Source of the DNA: CAZAMT01 sp964486145
GTDB taxonomy: Bacteria > Bacteroidota > Bacteroidia > Bacteroidales > JAAAOM01
DNA length: 15,565 nt
Reading direction: 5' to 3'
NCBI GenBank assembly: GCA_964486145.1
Contig: CAZAMT010000065.1
Span: 1-15,565, forward strand
Shown here: positions 6,116 to 13,841 of the stretch, piece by piece
Numbering within the stretch: the stretch's first letter is position 1
Layout: each line of letters begins with the position of its first letter
Translations under genes and position numbers: made by a program
Notes under the pieces: model-generated
Databases searched by the model: none
Told to the model about the DNA's origin: nothing
The model's input: only the letters and a program-made list of their open reading frames with translations

Positions 6116-7783
6116 ATGAATAACATTTACTTAATCAGGCCTGCTTTTTTACTTCTTTTATCATTTCCGTTTTTACTTTATTCTCAGAATGAGGCAACTT
6201 TTGAGGAATTACAACTAAGTGAAAACGAGTATTGGAATGGAGTTACAAGCACTTACGGAAACTGGGCAACCATCAAAGAAGATTCCGTATTCCGGTTTAA
6301 AAACCATTTCAGCCGTTCCGATTTTGGTTATGGCCTGACTGAATCATGGAATGGATTCGCCTATTCGCGGATGAAGGATGACACAACGGCCGGATTTACA
6401 AACCAGTACAGTGCCATCACTGCAATCGGGGCCGACAACTCAGAAAATTACGGTGTGTTTTTCCTGAGTTCAGGGAAAGACACCGTTTGGTTATCCGAAG
6501 CCAGTCAACCGGATTCAGTTTTCATAACAAACGCGACATATCCCTACCTGTCAATGAAAGATGGAGATGCGTTTGCTAAAAAATTTGGAGGAGAAACAGG
6601 AGATGAGCCCGACTGGTTTTTGTTGACCATCATTGGTATACACGATGGCCAACACACCGACACCATTGATTTTTATCTCGCCGATTTTCGTTTTGAAAAC
6701 AATGAAGAAGATTACATCGTTGATGAATGGACCAAAGTTGACCTTTCAGGACTGGGAACCGTTGACATGATTGAGTTTCGTTTATCTTCGTCAGATATAG
6801 GTGACTGGGGAATGAACACACCCGCTTATTTCTGCATCGACAACATCAGTGGTGCGGATTTCGAGGACTTTACCTACACCTCCGGCGATTACTGGAACGG
6901 GGTTACCGCCAGTTTTGGTCAGTATGCATCTGCATTTACCGATGGTATTGCAACATTTCCAAACGTTTATTCAATCGATGATTATGGATTTGGAAAGTTT
7001 GAATCATGGACAGGGTTCGCATATTCCAACATGCAGGACAGTACAACCAAAGGGTTTACAAATCAATACAGCGCTTATCCGGCTGCAGGGGCAAACGGGT
7101 CTTCCAATTATGCTCTTTGTTTCAACAGCCGGGGCAGAGATACCATTAAACTCACTGCGGCAACAGAATTATCCGGAGCATATTTTACCAATGGAACATA
7201 CGGGGCTTTATCCATGCTGGAAGGCGATATGTTCGCCAAGAAATTTGGTGGGGAAAGCGGCAATGATCCAGACTGGTTTTTGTTAACCATCAGAGGACTA
7301 ACCAACGGTAGTTATACCGATTCGGTGTTGTTTTACCTGGCCGATTACCGTTTCGAAAACAATGAAGAGGACTACATCGTAACGGAATGGGAATGGGTGG
7401 ATCTTTCAGGGCTTGGAATGGTTGATATGGTTGAATTCAGCCTTACATCATCGGATGTTGGGGATTACGGAATAAATACCCCTGCCTATTTTTTCGTGGA
7501 TAACTTTAACAGCACCGCAACAGGAATTAAACAAGAAACGCTTATTAGCGATCAATTCAACATTTATCCGAATCCTGTTGCCTCCACTGTCAGCATCGAA
7601 GGTCCTACTGAAATTATCTCGGTTCGCATCATGGATCTTACAGGAAAGATAATTGAGAATTTCCGGTTTAACGGAATGAATCGGCTGGTACAAATGCAGC
7701 TTGACCATTTGAACAGCGGATTGTATTTCATCCAAATTGAAGGAACACAAGATACAATTACAAAAAGGATTATTAAAAAATAA
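6116..7783 (+). CDS. T9SS-secreted protein with two tandem DUF4465 domains, candidate corrinoid-binding protein
   Basis: A 555-residue secreted protein. A signal peptide covers about residues 1-24 (ending LLYSQ). Two DUF4465 units follow, about 28-247 and 248-467, each with the family hallmarks YWNGVT, GFAYS-M-D-TT-GFTNQYSA, FAKKFGGE-G--PDWFLLTI, FYLAD-RFENNEEDYIV and NTPAYF. Residues about 482-555 are a T9SS type A sorting domain (IYPNPVAS ... GLYFIQIEG ... RIIKK). DUF4465 proteins often accompany cobalamin uptake genes in Bacteroidota, and surface cobalamin-binding proteins (the BtuH type) are known there. I infer that this one captures corrinoid at the surface, but I cannot prove that DUF4465 and BtuH are the same family from sequence alone. 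The two units align without a gap at a shift of exactly 220 residues. Confidence 0.88.
   Translation: MNNIYLIRPAFLLLLSFPFLLYSQNEATFEELQLSENEYWNGVTSTYGNWATIKEDSVFRFKNHFSRSDFGYGLTESWNGFAYSRMKDDTTAGFTNQYSAITAIGADNSENYGVFFLSSGKDTVWLSEASQPDSVFITNATYPYLSMKDGDAFAKKFGGETGDEPDWFLLTIIGIHDGQHTDTIDFYLADFRFENNEEDYIVDEWTKVDLSGLGTVDMIEFRLSSSDIGDWGMNTPAYFCIDNISGADFEDFTYTSGDYWNGVTASFGQYASAFTDGIATFPNVYSIDDYGFGKFESWTGFAYSNMQDSTTKGFTNQYSAYPAAGANGSSNYALCFNSRGRDTIKLTAATELSGAYFTNGTYGALSMLEGDMFAKKFGGESGNDPDWFLLTIRGLTNGSYTDSVLFYLADYRFENNEEDYIVTEWEWVDLSGLGMVDMVEFSLTSSDVGDYGINTPAYFFVDNFNSTATGIKQETLISDQFNIYPNPVASTVSIEGPTEIISVRIMDLTGKIIENFRFNGMNRLVQMQLDHLNSGLYFIQIEGTQDTITKRIIKK
6197..6856 (+). repeat. Tandem repeat unit 1 (DUF4465 domain, 660 bp)
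   Basis: First copy of a 220-codon unit, residues about 28-247 of the protein. Landmarks such as YWNG (39), GFAYS (80), FAKKFGGE (153), FYLAD (186) and NTPAYF (234) recur exactly 220 residues later. Identity is also visible at DNA level, for example GACTGGTTTTTGTTGACCAT near 6611 and its one-base variant near 7271. Confidence 0.9.
6857..7516 (+). repeat. Tandem repeat unit 2 (DUF4465 domain, 660 bp)
   Basis: Second copy of the unit, directly adjoining the first with no linker. The protein sequence has diverged moderately, with hallmark blocks nearly unchanged and surface-like stretches different (for instance WLSEASQPDSVF in copy 1 against KLTAATELSGAYF in copy 2), so the copies may have slightly different ligand contacts. 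Confidence 0.9.
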
Positions 7784-7797
7784 CCCTTAATCATACC

Positions 7798-7826
7798 GGG
7801 ACTGTATCCAGGTTGGATGCAGTCCC
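7798..7826 (+). promoter_or_regulatory. Strong intercistronic hairpin within the operon
   Basis: Bases 7798-7810 pair with 7814-7826: GGGACTG with CAGTCCC, one T-G wobble, then ATCCA with TGGAT, closing on a GGT loop. This gives 13 pairs. The sequence after it is ATTTATAATG, not a clean T-run, and the next gene starts at 7834. It could be a leaky terminator, an RNA-processing site or a barrier protecting the upstream message from 3' decay. A real stop here would cut the receptor genes off from the riboswitch, so partial read-through or stabilisation is more likely. Confidence 0.7.
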
Positions 7827-7833
7827 ATTTATA

Positions 7834-8883
7834 ATGAAAACAATTTTGTACATAGCATCTGCATTCATTGCCTGGTCAACCAACGCAATTTCACAGTATG
7901 CCCCTGCTGCAGGTGAACCGGGATCAACCGCGGTTCATAAAGACAGTTCCATATTTGCAGCCTGGGGAAGCAGTTGTAAAATAGAACGAGGGTTTATAAA
8001 AATATCAGACACAACACTGGCATACGAAGGAAGCACAACGGCTATGCACGGAATCGCAGAAGATGCTTTGGGAAAAGCAGATGGAAAAGTTGTCAGCCTT
8101 GGCGACGGGGGAACGGCCATTTATTTTCTTGATACTGCCATTGCTGATAAAGATGGTTATGATTTTGCTGTTTTTGAAAACGGTTTTAAGTCACAGGAAC
8201 CTCCGCAAAATTATTTCCTGGAATTGGCATTTGTTGAGGTAAGCAGTGATGGCAACCGCTTTGTGAGGTTTCCCGCTGTCTCGGAAACAATGGTTTCAAC
8301 ACAGGTTTCCTCATTTGGTCAAATTGATCCTGCCCAAATACATAACCTTGCCGGAAAATACGCTGTAAATTACGGGACCCCCTTCGATCTGTACGATCTC
8401 TCAGATAGCTCGGAAGTTGATATTGAGAACATTACCCATATCAGAATAATTGACGTTGTTGGAAACATAAACGATACATATGCAAGTGTTGACGCATATG
8501 GAAATAAAATAAACGATCCCTGGCCAACTCCCTTTGCATCAGGCGGTTTTGATTTGGATGCACTTGGTATCGTGAACCAAAAAGACAATGTAACCAACAG
8601 AGCCGGAAAAGCATCACCTGCGTTGGCAAATATATACCCGAATCCGGCAAAGCAAGGGCATACAATTACAATTAAGCTGGATGATTTCAATATCACGAAT
8701 GATAATCCGAATGTCACCATTTTTGATATGTCCGGAAAAGTCATTTTTAATACTGTTTTATCCGCAAAACAAACTACAGTTGGTGAGATTCATTTGCCCG
8801 CGGTTATGAATCCGGGAATGTATAGCATACAAATTACAACAAAAGGTATGAGGTTACAAACTAAATTATTGATCACGAAATGA
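7834..8883 (+). CDS. T9SS-secreted cell-surface protein of the cobalamin operon
   Basis: A 349-residue protein starting at the ATG at 7834. An in-frame TTG at 7813 lies inside the intercistronic hairpin and is not preferred. A signal peptide ends near residue 20 (NAIS-Q). The central part, about 21-245, carries YDFAVFENGF, FVEVSSDGNRF and GGFDLDALGIV, a pattern seen in uncharacterised 'cell surface protein' genes next to btuB-like receptors in Bacteroidota. Asp/Gly-rich turns there suggest a metal-binding beta-sandwich, which is a guess. Residues about 266-349 are a T9SS type A sorting domain (IYPNPAKQG ... GMYSIQITTKG). A surface role in corrinoid capture or receptor assembly is inferred from its neighbours. 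Its stop overlaps the next gene's start by four bases (ATGA), so translation is probably coupled. Confidence 0.85.
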   Translation: MKTILYIASAFIAWSTNAISQYAPAAGEPGSTAVHKDSSIFAAWGSSCKIERGFIKISDTTLAYEGSTTAMHGIAEDALGKADGKVVSLGDGGTAIYFLDTAIADKDGYDFAVFENGFKSQEPPQNYFLELAFVEVSSDGNRFVRFPAVSETMVSTQVSSFGQIDPAQIHNLAGKYAVNYGTPFDLYDLSDSSEVDIENITHIRIIDVVGNINDTYASVDAYGNKINDPWPTPFASGGFDLDALGIVNQKDNVTNRAGKASPALANIYPNPAKQGHTITIKLDDFNITNDNPNVTIFDMSGKVIFNTVLSAKQTTVGEIHLPAVMNPGMYSIQITTKGMRLQTKLLITK

Positions 8884-10832
8884 ACAGACAGGTAAAGCTC
8901 ATACCGGTTATTCTTGTTACTTTCCTGTATGCAGGTTTGATGCATTCCCAGAGCCTGTCAGATACGGTTATTGCGATTCCACAGGTACATATTACCTCGA
9001 AAAGGCCATTACAGGAAACGGGTCTGATCACAACCCGAATAGATACACTCACTTTAAAGGAATCTTTAACCAGTTCACTTGGGGAACTGCTTTCAAAACA
9101 TACGCCCGTGTTCATCAAATCGTACGGCCCTGGTTCCCTTGCTTCGGCTTCGTTTCGGGGTACTTCTGCTTCACACACCCAGGTATACTGGAATGGATTA
9201 AACATTAACAATCCGATGGTTGGCCAGGTGGACTTCTCGTTGATTCCCGTCTACTTTATTGATGATCTTTCCATATATCATGGAGGCAGTTCCCTGCATA
9301 AATGCAGCGGCGCTTTGGGAGGTAGCATACATGTCAAGTCAGTGCCCGACTGGAATGAAAACCTTGGAGTTTCCTTAGTGCAGGGCCTCGGAAGTTTTAA
9401 TTCGCATCAATCATTTGCCAGTATATCCTCCGGTAACACAAAAATTAGCGGACGCATGCGATTGTTTCATCAGCAATCGGATAACGACTTCACTTTTTAC
9501 AATAACGCCAACGGAATGTGGAATACAACAAAGCAAAAAAATGCTGACTTTGAAAAATATGGCGGCCTGGGTGAAATCTATTTCAAACCAAACGATAACC
9601 ATTTGTTTTCAGCGCACGCCTGGTTGCACTTAAGCGACCGAAACCTGCCTGCTATCATGTCATATGAAGGTAAAGGAAGACAAGAAAATCAAAAAGACGA
9701 GCATCTCCGAATGGCAGGAAAATGGAAATACTACGGGAATAACGTTAAATGGGAAGTGACAACCGGTTTTTCAAGAACTTCGCTGGATTATTACCTGGCC
9801 CATCAAACCGATATCGGATTGTTATTGAATTATGATTCAAAAAGCAACATCACCAGTTACCAGAACAAATTTACATCCGAATACCTGGTTTCTGACAGAA
9901 CAACGTTTCGTGCAGTTATAAATTACAACCATCATGTTGCATCCATTAAAAACGAAAAAGAACAGACCAGATATTTAGAAAACAGGAAAGAGGGAGGCTT
10001 AAGTCTGAACATTCATCACCGGGCTTCGGATGTGTTAACTTTTTATGGCTTGTTGCGACAGGAAATTGTTGATGGTAGTTTTGTTCCGGTCATGCCTTCC
10101 GTGGGTATAGAAATCTCTCCGTTGAAATTAACGAACTTCATCCTTACCACAAACATCACCCGAAATTACCATCAACCTGCACTGAATGATCTGTACTGGA
10201 TCCCCGGTGGTAATCCGGAGCTTGATCCTGAAGAAGGTTATACCGCTGATGGTTCTGTCAGCTATGCCTGGACAACCAAGGATCTGCATATAAATACCCG
10301 GATGACTGCTTTTATGTCTGACATAAACGATTGGATCTTATGGCGCCCGGGTGAATTCCGGTACTGGACAGCCGACAACGTGAAAAATGTTTTTGCCAGA
10401 GGTATTGAATATGCTGTCAATGGAAGGCTACGAAAAAATAATTTACAAATGAAATGGAATGCAAATTACAGTTTCACCCGAACAACAAACCGGGATTCGT
10501 ATGCACCATCAGATAATTCCATAGGGAAGCAACTCATTTATATTCCTGTTCATCAAGCCAATAGTTTAATCAATACAGAATTTAAAACCATGTATGTTTC
10601 GTACCAAACCTCATTTACAGGTAAAAGGCATACAACCACGGATAACAGCATGAATTCCCTTCCGGCCTTTACCTTGCATCATGTCACGCTTGGCAAAAAA
10701 TTAAGGATAGGAAAAATGAATGCTGAATGGCAGCTCAAAGTGCAAAACCTGCTTAACAAAAATTACCAGGCTGTGTTGTGGCGTGCCATGCCGGGCAGAC
10801 ATTATTTGATTTTAATGAAAATTAATTTCTAA
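8880..10832 (+). CDS. btuB: BtuB-like TonB-dependent outer-membrane receptor
   Basis: A 650-residue receptor with a signal peptide (about 1-23), an N-terminal plug domain (about 45-155: LGELLSKHTPVFIKSYGPGS, ASFRGTSASHTQVYWNGLNI, VDFSLIPV, ALGGSI) and a long beta-barrel ending in a C-terminal Phe (YLILMKINF), as outer-membrane barrels do. The barrel signature DLYWIPGGNPELDPEEGYT (about 440-458) is typical of the family. It lacks the carboxypeptidase-like N-terminal extension of SusC-type receptors, and its length is close to that of BtuB. The B12 riboswitch, the adjacent beta-propeller gene and the adenosyltransferase argue for cobalamin as substrate, transported with energy from TonB. No clear TonB box could be picked out. 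The start overlaps the preceding stop, and the next gene begins 3 bases after its own stop. Confidence 0.9.
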   Translation: MNRQVKLIPVILVTFLYAGLMHSQSLSDTVIAIPQVHITSKRPLQETGLITTRIDTLTLKESLTSSLGELLSKHTPVFIKSYGPGSLASASFRGTSASHTQVYWNGLNINNPMVGQVDFSLIPVYFIDDLSIYHGGSSLHKCSGALGGSIHVKSVPDWNENLGVSLVQGLGSFNSHQSFASISSGNTKISGRMRLFHQQSDNDFTFYNNANGMWNTTKQKNADFEKYGGLGEIYFKPNDNHLFSAHAWLHLSDRNLPAIMSYEGKGRQENQKDEHLRMAGKWKYYGNNVKWEVTTGFSRTSLDYYLAHQTDIGLLLNYDSKSNITSYQNKFTSEYLVSDRTTFRAVINYNHHVASIKNEKEQTRYLENRKEGGLSLNIHHRASDVLTFYGLLRQEIVDGSFVPVMPSVGIEISPLKLTNFILTTNITRNYHQPALNDLYWIPGGNPELDPEEGYTADGSVSYAWTTKDLHINTRMTAFMSDINDWILWRPGEFRYWTADNVKNVFARGIEYAVNGRLRKNNLQMKWNANYSFTRTTNRDSYAPSDNSIGKQLIYIPVHQANSLINTEFKTMYVSYQTSFTGKRHTTTDNSMNSLPAFTLHHVTLGKKLRIGKMNAEWQLKVQNLLNKNYQAVLWRAMPGRHYLILMKINF

Positions 10833-10835
10833 GAC

Positions 10836-11924
10836 ATGATCAACAGGGGATTTTTAATTATCATCGGTATTATATCCACTATAGCCACAAGCTGCACGGA
10901 GGGTACAACCAACATCGAAGCACCTGCATCCCATACGCGATCAGGTGTTTTCATCTGCAACGAAGGAAATTTTACTTTCGGAAATGCTTCATTGTCATTT
11001 TATAACACCGATTCAAACGCTGTGCTAAACCAGATTTTCCGGCAGGCAAACGGTTTTCCGCTGGGTGACGTGGCGCATTCGATGGCCGTTAAGGATTCCC
11101 TGGGATATATAGTGATTAATAATTCCGGGAAAATTTTTGTTATCAACACAAACAATTTCACCCATGTAGCAACCATTGCAGGACTCACATCACCCCGCTA
11201 CATTCATTTTGTAAACGAGTCAAAGGCTTACATCAGTGAATTATACAGTAAATCCATAACCATTATTGATCCCAATACTTTTGATGTGAGCGGCCATGTG
11301 CAGGTTGGAAAATCAACAGAACAAATGGTACAGATAGATGACTGTGTTTATGTAACCGGCTGGTTTCGAAACAATAAAGTGTATAAAATCAATACCTCTG
11401 CCGATTTGGTTACAGATTCGCTGGAGGTAAGCAAGCAACCCAACAGCATACAGGTGGACAAAAACAACAAGCTATGGATTCTTTGTGATGGTGGATATGA
11501 AGGCATTCCGGGAGGAAAAGATTCTGCCGTGCTGTACAGGATTGCTCCGGATCCTTTCATCATTGAAACACAGTTTACTTTCCCTGTTTATGAATCAGCG
11601 CCAAGCGAACTGCAAATAAACGCGACTGGAGACACGTTATATTTCATAAACAGCAGTTGGAGCGGTTTACCCGATAATGCGAATGGTGGTATATTTCAAA
11701 TGTATATTGGTCAGAACCAACTGCCAACTGCACCATTAATACATCACGAGAATCAACTGTTTTACGGCCTTGGAATTGACCCGCGAAATTCTGAAATTTA
11801 CGTAAGTGATGCGGTTGATTACCAGCAAATTGGATGGGTATTCCGGTACTCATCAACCGGGACAATGTTGGACTCATTTAAGGCAGGAATTATTCCAGGG
11901 GCGTTTGCATTTGAAATACAATAA
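10836..11924 (+). CDS. btuG: BtuG-like beta-propeller surface lipoprotein
   Basis: A 362-residue protein. The N-terminus is a type II signal peptide with Cys20 (IATSC) followed by TEGTT, which suits a surface lipoprotein. The rest is a YncE/DUF5074-like beta-propeller: repeated blades with SGKIFVINTNNFTHVATI (about 92-109), SKSITIIDPNTFDVSGHVQV (about 134-153), KVYKINTSADLV and WVFRYSSTGTMLDSF. In Bacteroidota, BtuG proteins of this fold sit on the outer face of BtuB, bind cobalamin very tightly and hand it to the receptor. Placement directly after the receptor gene supports the same role. I use the symbol by this homology of fold and context; binding itself is not shown by the sequence. Confidence 0.82.
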   Translation: MINRGFLIIIGIISTIATSCTEGTTNIEAPASHTRSGVFICNEGNFTFGNASLSFYNTDSNAVLNQIFRQANGFPLGDVAHSMAVKDSLGYIVINNSGKIFVINTNNFTHVATIAGLTSPRYIHFVNESKAYISELYSKSITIIDPNTFDVSGHVQVGKSTEQMVQIDDCVYVTGWFRNNKVYKINTSADLVTDSLEVSKQPNSIQVDKNNKLWILCDGGYEGIPGGKDSAVLYRIAPDPFIIETQFTFPVYESAPSELQINATGDTLYFINSSWSGLPDNANGGIFQMYIGQNQLPTAPLIHHENQLFYGLGIDPRNSEIYVSDAVDYQQIGWVFRYSSTGTMLDSFKAGIIPGAFAFEIQ

Positions 11925-11935
11925 CAAAAATCAAT

Positions 11936-12451
11936 ATGAAAGGCTACGTACATGTTTACACCGGTAATGGCAAGGGTAAAACCACGGCTGCTTTTGGGTT
12001 GGCATTGCGCGCGGTTGGCGCAGGAAAAAAAGTGTTTTTCGCACAATTTGTAAAAGGTAAAATGTATGCCGAAATTAAAGCGGTGCAAAAATACCTGCCT
12101 GCCATCACTGTAAAACAATATGGACTGGGCTGTTTTATTGTAAACACACCCTCGCAAAAAGATATTGATGCAGCCCGTGACGGACTTACGGAAATTACCC
12201 AGATCATGCAATCCGGTAATTATGACATGATCGTTCTTGATGAAGCAGATATAGCCGTTTATTACAACCTGTTTAGCTCACAGGAGCTTATTGACATTAT
12301 CGATACCCGCCAGGAAACCACCGAAATCATTATCACCGGCCGCTACGCCACCCCTGACATCATTGAAATGGCTGATTTGGTTACGGAAATGCACGAAATC
12401 AAGCATTATTACAGGAGGGGTGTTGAAGCGCGAAAGGGGATCGAATTCTAA
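11936..12451 (+). CDS. cobO: Cob(I)alamin adenosyltransferase (CobA/CobO/BtuR family)
   Basis: A 171-residue cytoplasmic enzyme that moves the adenosyl group of ATP onto the cobalt of reduced corrinoid, giving the coenzyme form. The family's P-loop is plain: GNGKGKTT at residues 10-17 after MKGYVHVYT. MIVLDEADIAVYY (about 99-111) is the Walker B-like region, and the end carries MADLVTEMHEIKHYYRRGVEARKGIEF, the usual closing block. The length matches the family. It is the last gene of the riboswitch operon, 11 bases after the propeller gene, so imported cobalamin is activated by a gene under the same control. The symbol btuR or cobA would be equally valid. Confidence 0.95.
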   Translation: MKGYVHVYTGNGKGKTTAAFGLALRAVGAGKKVFFAQFVKGKMYAEIKAVQKYLPAITVKQYGLGCFIVNTPSQKDIDAARDGLTEITQIMQSGNYDMIVLDEADIAVYYNLFSSQELIDIIDTRQETTEIIITGRYATPDIIEMADLVTEMHEIKHYYRRGVEARKGIEF

Positions 12452-12480
12452 AAACCAACGGTTGAACATGCGTTAGTTTT
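12451..12480 (+). terminator. Weak terminator-like hairpin at the end of the cobalamin operon
   Basis: AAAAC and AACG (12451-12455, 12457-12460) pair with CGTT and GTTTT (12471-12474, 12476-12480) with one mismatch and a 10-base loop. The T-run is part of the stem's right arm. It begins at the stop codon of the adenosyltransferase gene. The stem is AT-rich, so efficiency is doubtful. Confidence 0.4.
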
Positions 12481-12600
12481 ATCTTGCTTCCTACATTATT
12501 GAATTAGTCGCGTTTATTAGATTAAAAAACCATTTTGATTGGGCCTAATCGCTCAAATTGAGTACAAAATACCTTCTCGTGTGTTTCATCTGGTTTGGAA

Positions 12601-12622
12601 GAAAACATGAGGAGGTTTTTTC
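12601..12622. terminator. Possible weak bidirectional terminator between convergent genes
   Basis: GAAAAC and GTTTTTTC can pair around a short purine-rich loop, with T-runs in both reading directions. It lies 18-39 bases beyond the dnaJ stop on the minus strand and about 150 bases beyond the plus-strand operon. The stem is short and AT-rich. Confidence 0.25.
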
Positions 12623-12639
12623 ATTTATTCATGATACCA

Positions 12640-13788
12640 TCATTCGAAAAAGCTCTTCATCTTCTCAAAGAAATTTTTATCTGTTTGGTCGGGTTGGGGT
12701 TCAAAGTTGGATGAATCGTTCAGTTTTTCCATCATCTGCCTTTCTTCTTTTGACAGCATTTTGGGAACCCAAACGTTAACGCTTACCAGGATATCTCCCC
12801 TGCCATAACCGTTGATATCAGGCAAACCTTTGCCTCGTAACCGAAGGATTTTTCCTGGTTGTGTACCGGGTTCAATTTTAATTTTCACTTTGCTTTCAAT
12901 GGTGGGTATTTCCAGCGGACCACCAATAGAAGCTGTTGGGAATGAAATATGTGCGTGGTACAGCAAATCGTTCCCGTCTCTTGTGAGTTCAGGGTGTTTT
13001 TCTTCTTCAATAATCACCAGCAAATCTCCGTTTACCCCTCCCCTGCGTCCGGCATTTCCTTTGCCGCTTACCGAGAGTTGCATTCCTTCGGCAACGCCGG
13101 CCGGGATATTGATTTTTATTAGCTCCTGATTTTTTACAATGCCTTCACCATAGCAATTGGTGCATTTGTCTTTGATAATTTTTCCTTCACCTCCACAAGT
13201 CGGACAGGTTGTTGTTGTTTGCATCTGCCCAAGCAATGTATTTGTAACACGGGTTACATACCCGGATCCGCGACAGGTGCTGCAGGTATCGTACCCTCCT
13301 CCTCTGGCCCCTGTGCCATTACAAACATCACAATGCACATATTTGTTGACCTTCAGTTTCTTTTCTACACCATTTGCTATTTCTTTCAGGTTCAATTTTA
13401 CTTTCACCCGCAGGTTTGATCCTTTGTTTACTCTTCGTGAGGTTCGTCCTCCACCACCAAATCCGCCAAACCCGCCAAAGGCATCACCAAAAATATCGCC
13501 AAACGATGAAAAAATATCTTCCATGGTCATTCCACCGCCACCATATCCGCCTCCGGCAGCACTTCCAACTCCGGCATGACCAAACTGATCGTAACGGGAT
13601 CGTTTTTGATCATTGCTCAGAACTTCATATGCCTCGGCTGCTTCTTTAAATTTATCCTCCGCTGCGTTATCTCCGGGATTTTTATCAGGGTGATACTTTA
13701 AGGCAATCTTCCGGTATGCTTTTTTAATCTCATCTTTCGATGCACTTTTTGAAATACCGAGTACTTCGTAATAATCGCGTTTAGCCAT
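12640..13788 (-). CDS. dnaJ: Chaperone DnaJ (Hsp40)
   Basis: A 382-residue type I Hsp40 co-chaperone that delivers unfolded proteins to DnaK and stimulates its ATPase. The J domain (1-70) has HPD at 33-35. A Gly/Phe-rich linker follows (about 75-115, FGGFGGFGGGG). Four zinc-finger repeats of the CxxCxGxG type come next: CDVCNGTG, CSTCRGSG, CPTCGGEG and CTNCYGEG. Two C-terminal substrate-binding domains follow (GKGNAGRRGGVNGDLLVII, LRLRGKGLPD). The length is normal and all key residues are present. It is the second gene of a grpE-dnaJ operon, 53 bases after grpE. An AAGGA purine stretch about 13 bases upstream may aid initiation. Confidence 0.98.
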   Translation of the reverse strand: MAKRDYYEVLGISKSASKDEIKKAYRKIALKYHPDKNPGDNAAEDKFKEAAEAYEVLSNDQKRSRYDQFGHAGVGSAAGGGYGGGGMTMEDIFSSFGDIFGDAFGGFGGFGGGGRTSRRVNKGSNLRVKVKLNLKEIANGVEKKLKVNKYVHCDVCNGTGARGGGYDTCSTCRGSGYVTRVTNTLLGQMQTTTTCPTCGGEGKIIKDKCTNCYGEGIVKNQELIKINIPAGVAEGMQLSVSGKGNAGRRGGVNGDLLVIIEEEKHPELTRDGNDLLYHAHISFPTASIGGPLEIPTIESKVKIKIEPGTQPGKILRLRGKGLPDINGYGRGDILVSVNVWVPKMLSKEERQMMEKLNDSSNFEPQPDQTDKNFFEKMKSFFE

Positions 13789-13841
13789 GTTTTCTAATTC
13801 CTTTTCCAGTTTAAATATCTCCGGCGATTGCGTTCACCATA

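Noticed and set aside
7813..7833. TTG at 7813 as an upstream start for the second T9SS surface protein, adding seven residues.
   Set aside because: It lies inside the intercistronic hairpin, and the extra residues would precede a signal peptide that begins naturally at the ATG at 7834.
11819..12211. A 130-codon minus-strand reading frame across the end of the propeller gene and the start of the adenosyltransferase gene.
   Set aside because: It is antisense to two well-supported genes including the P-loop region of the enzyme.
13157..13579. A 140-codon plus-strand reading frame rich in Pro.
   Set aside because: It is a shadow of the Gly-rich linker and zinc-finger part of dnaJ on the opposite strand.
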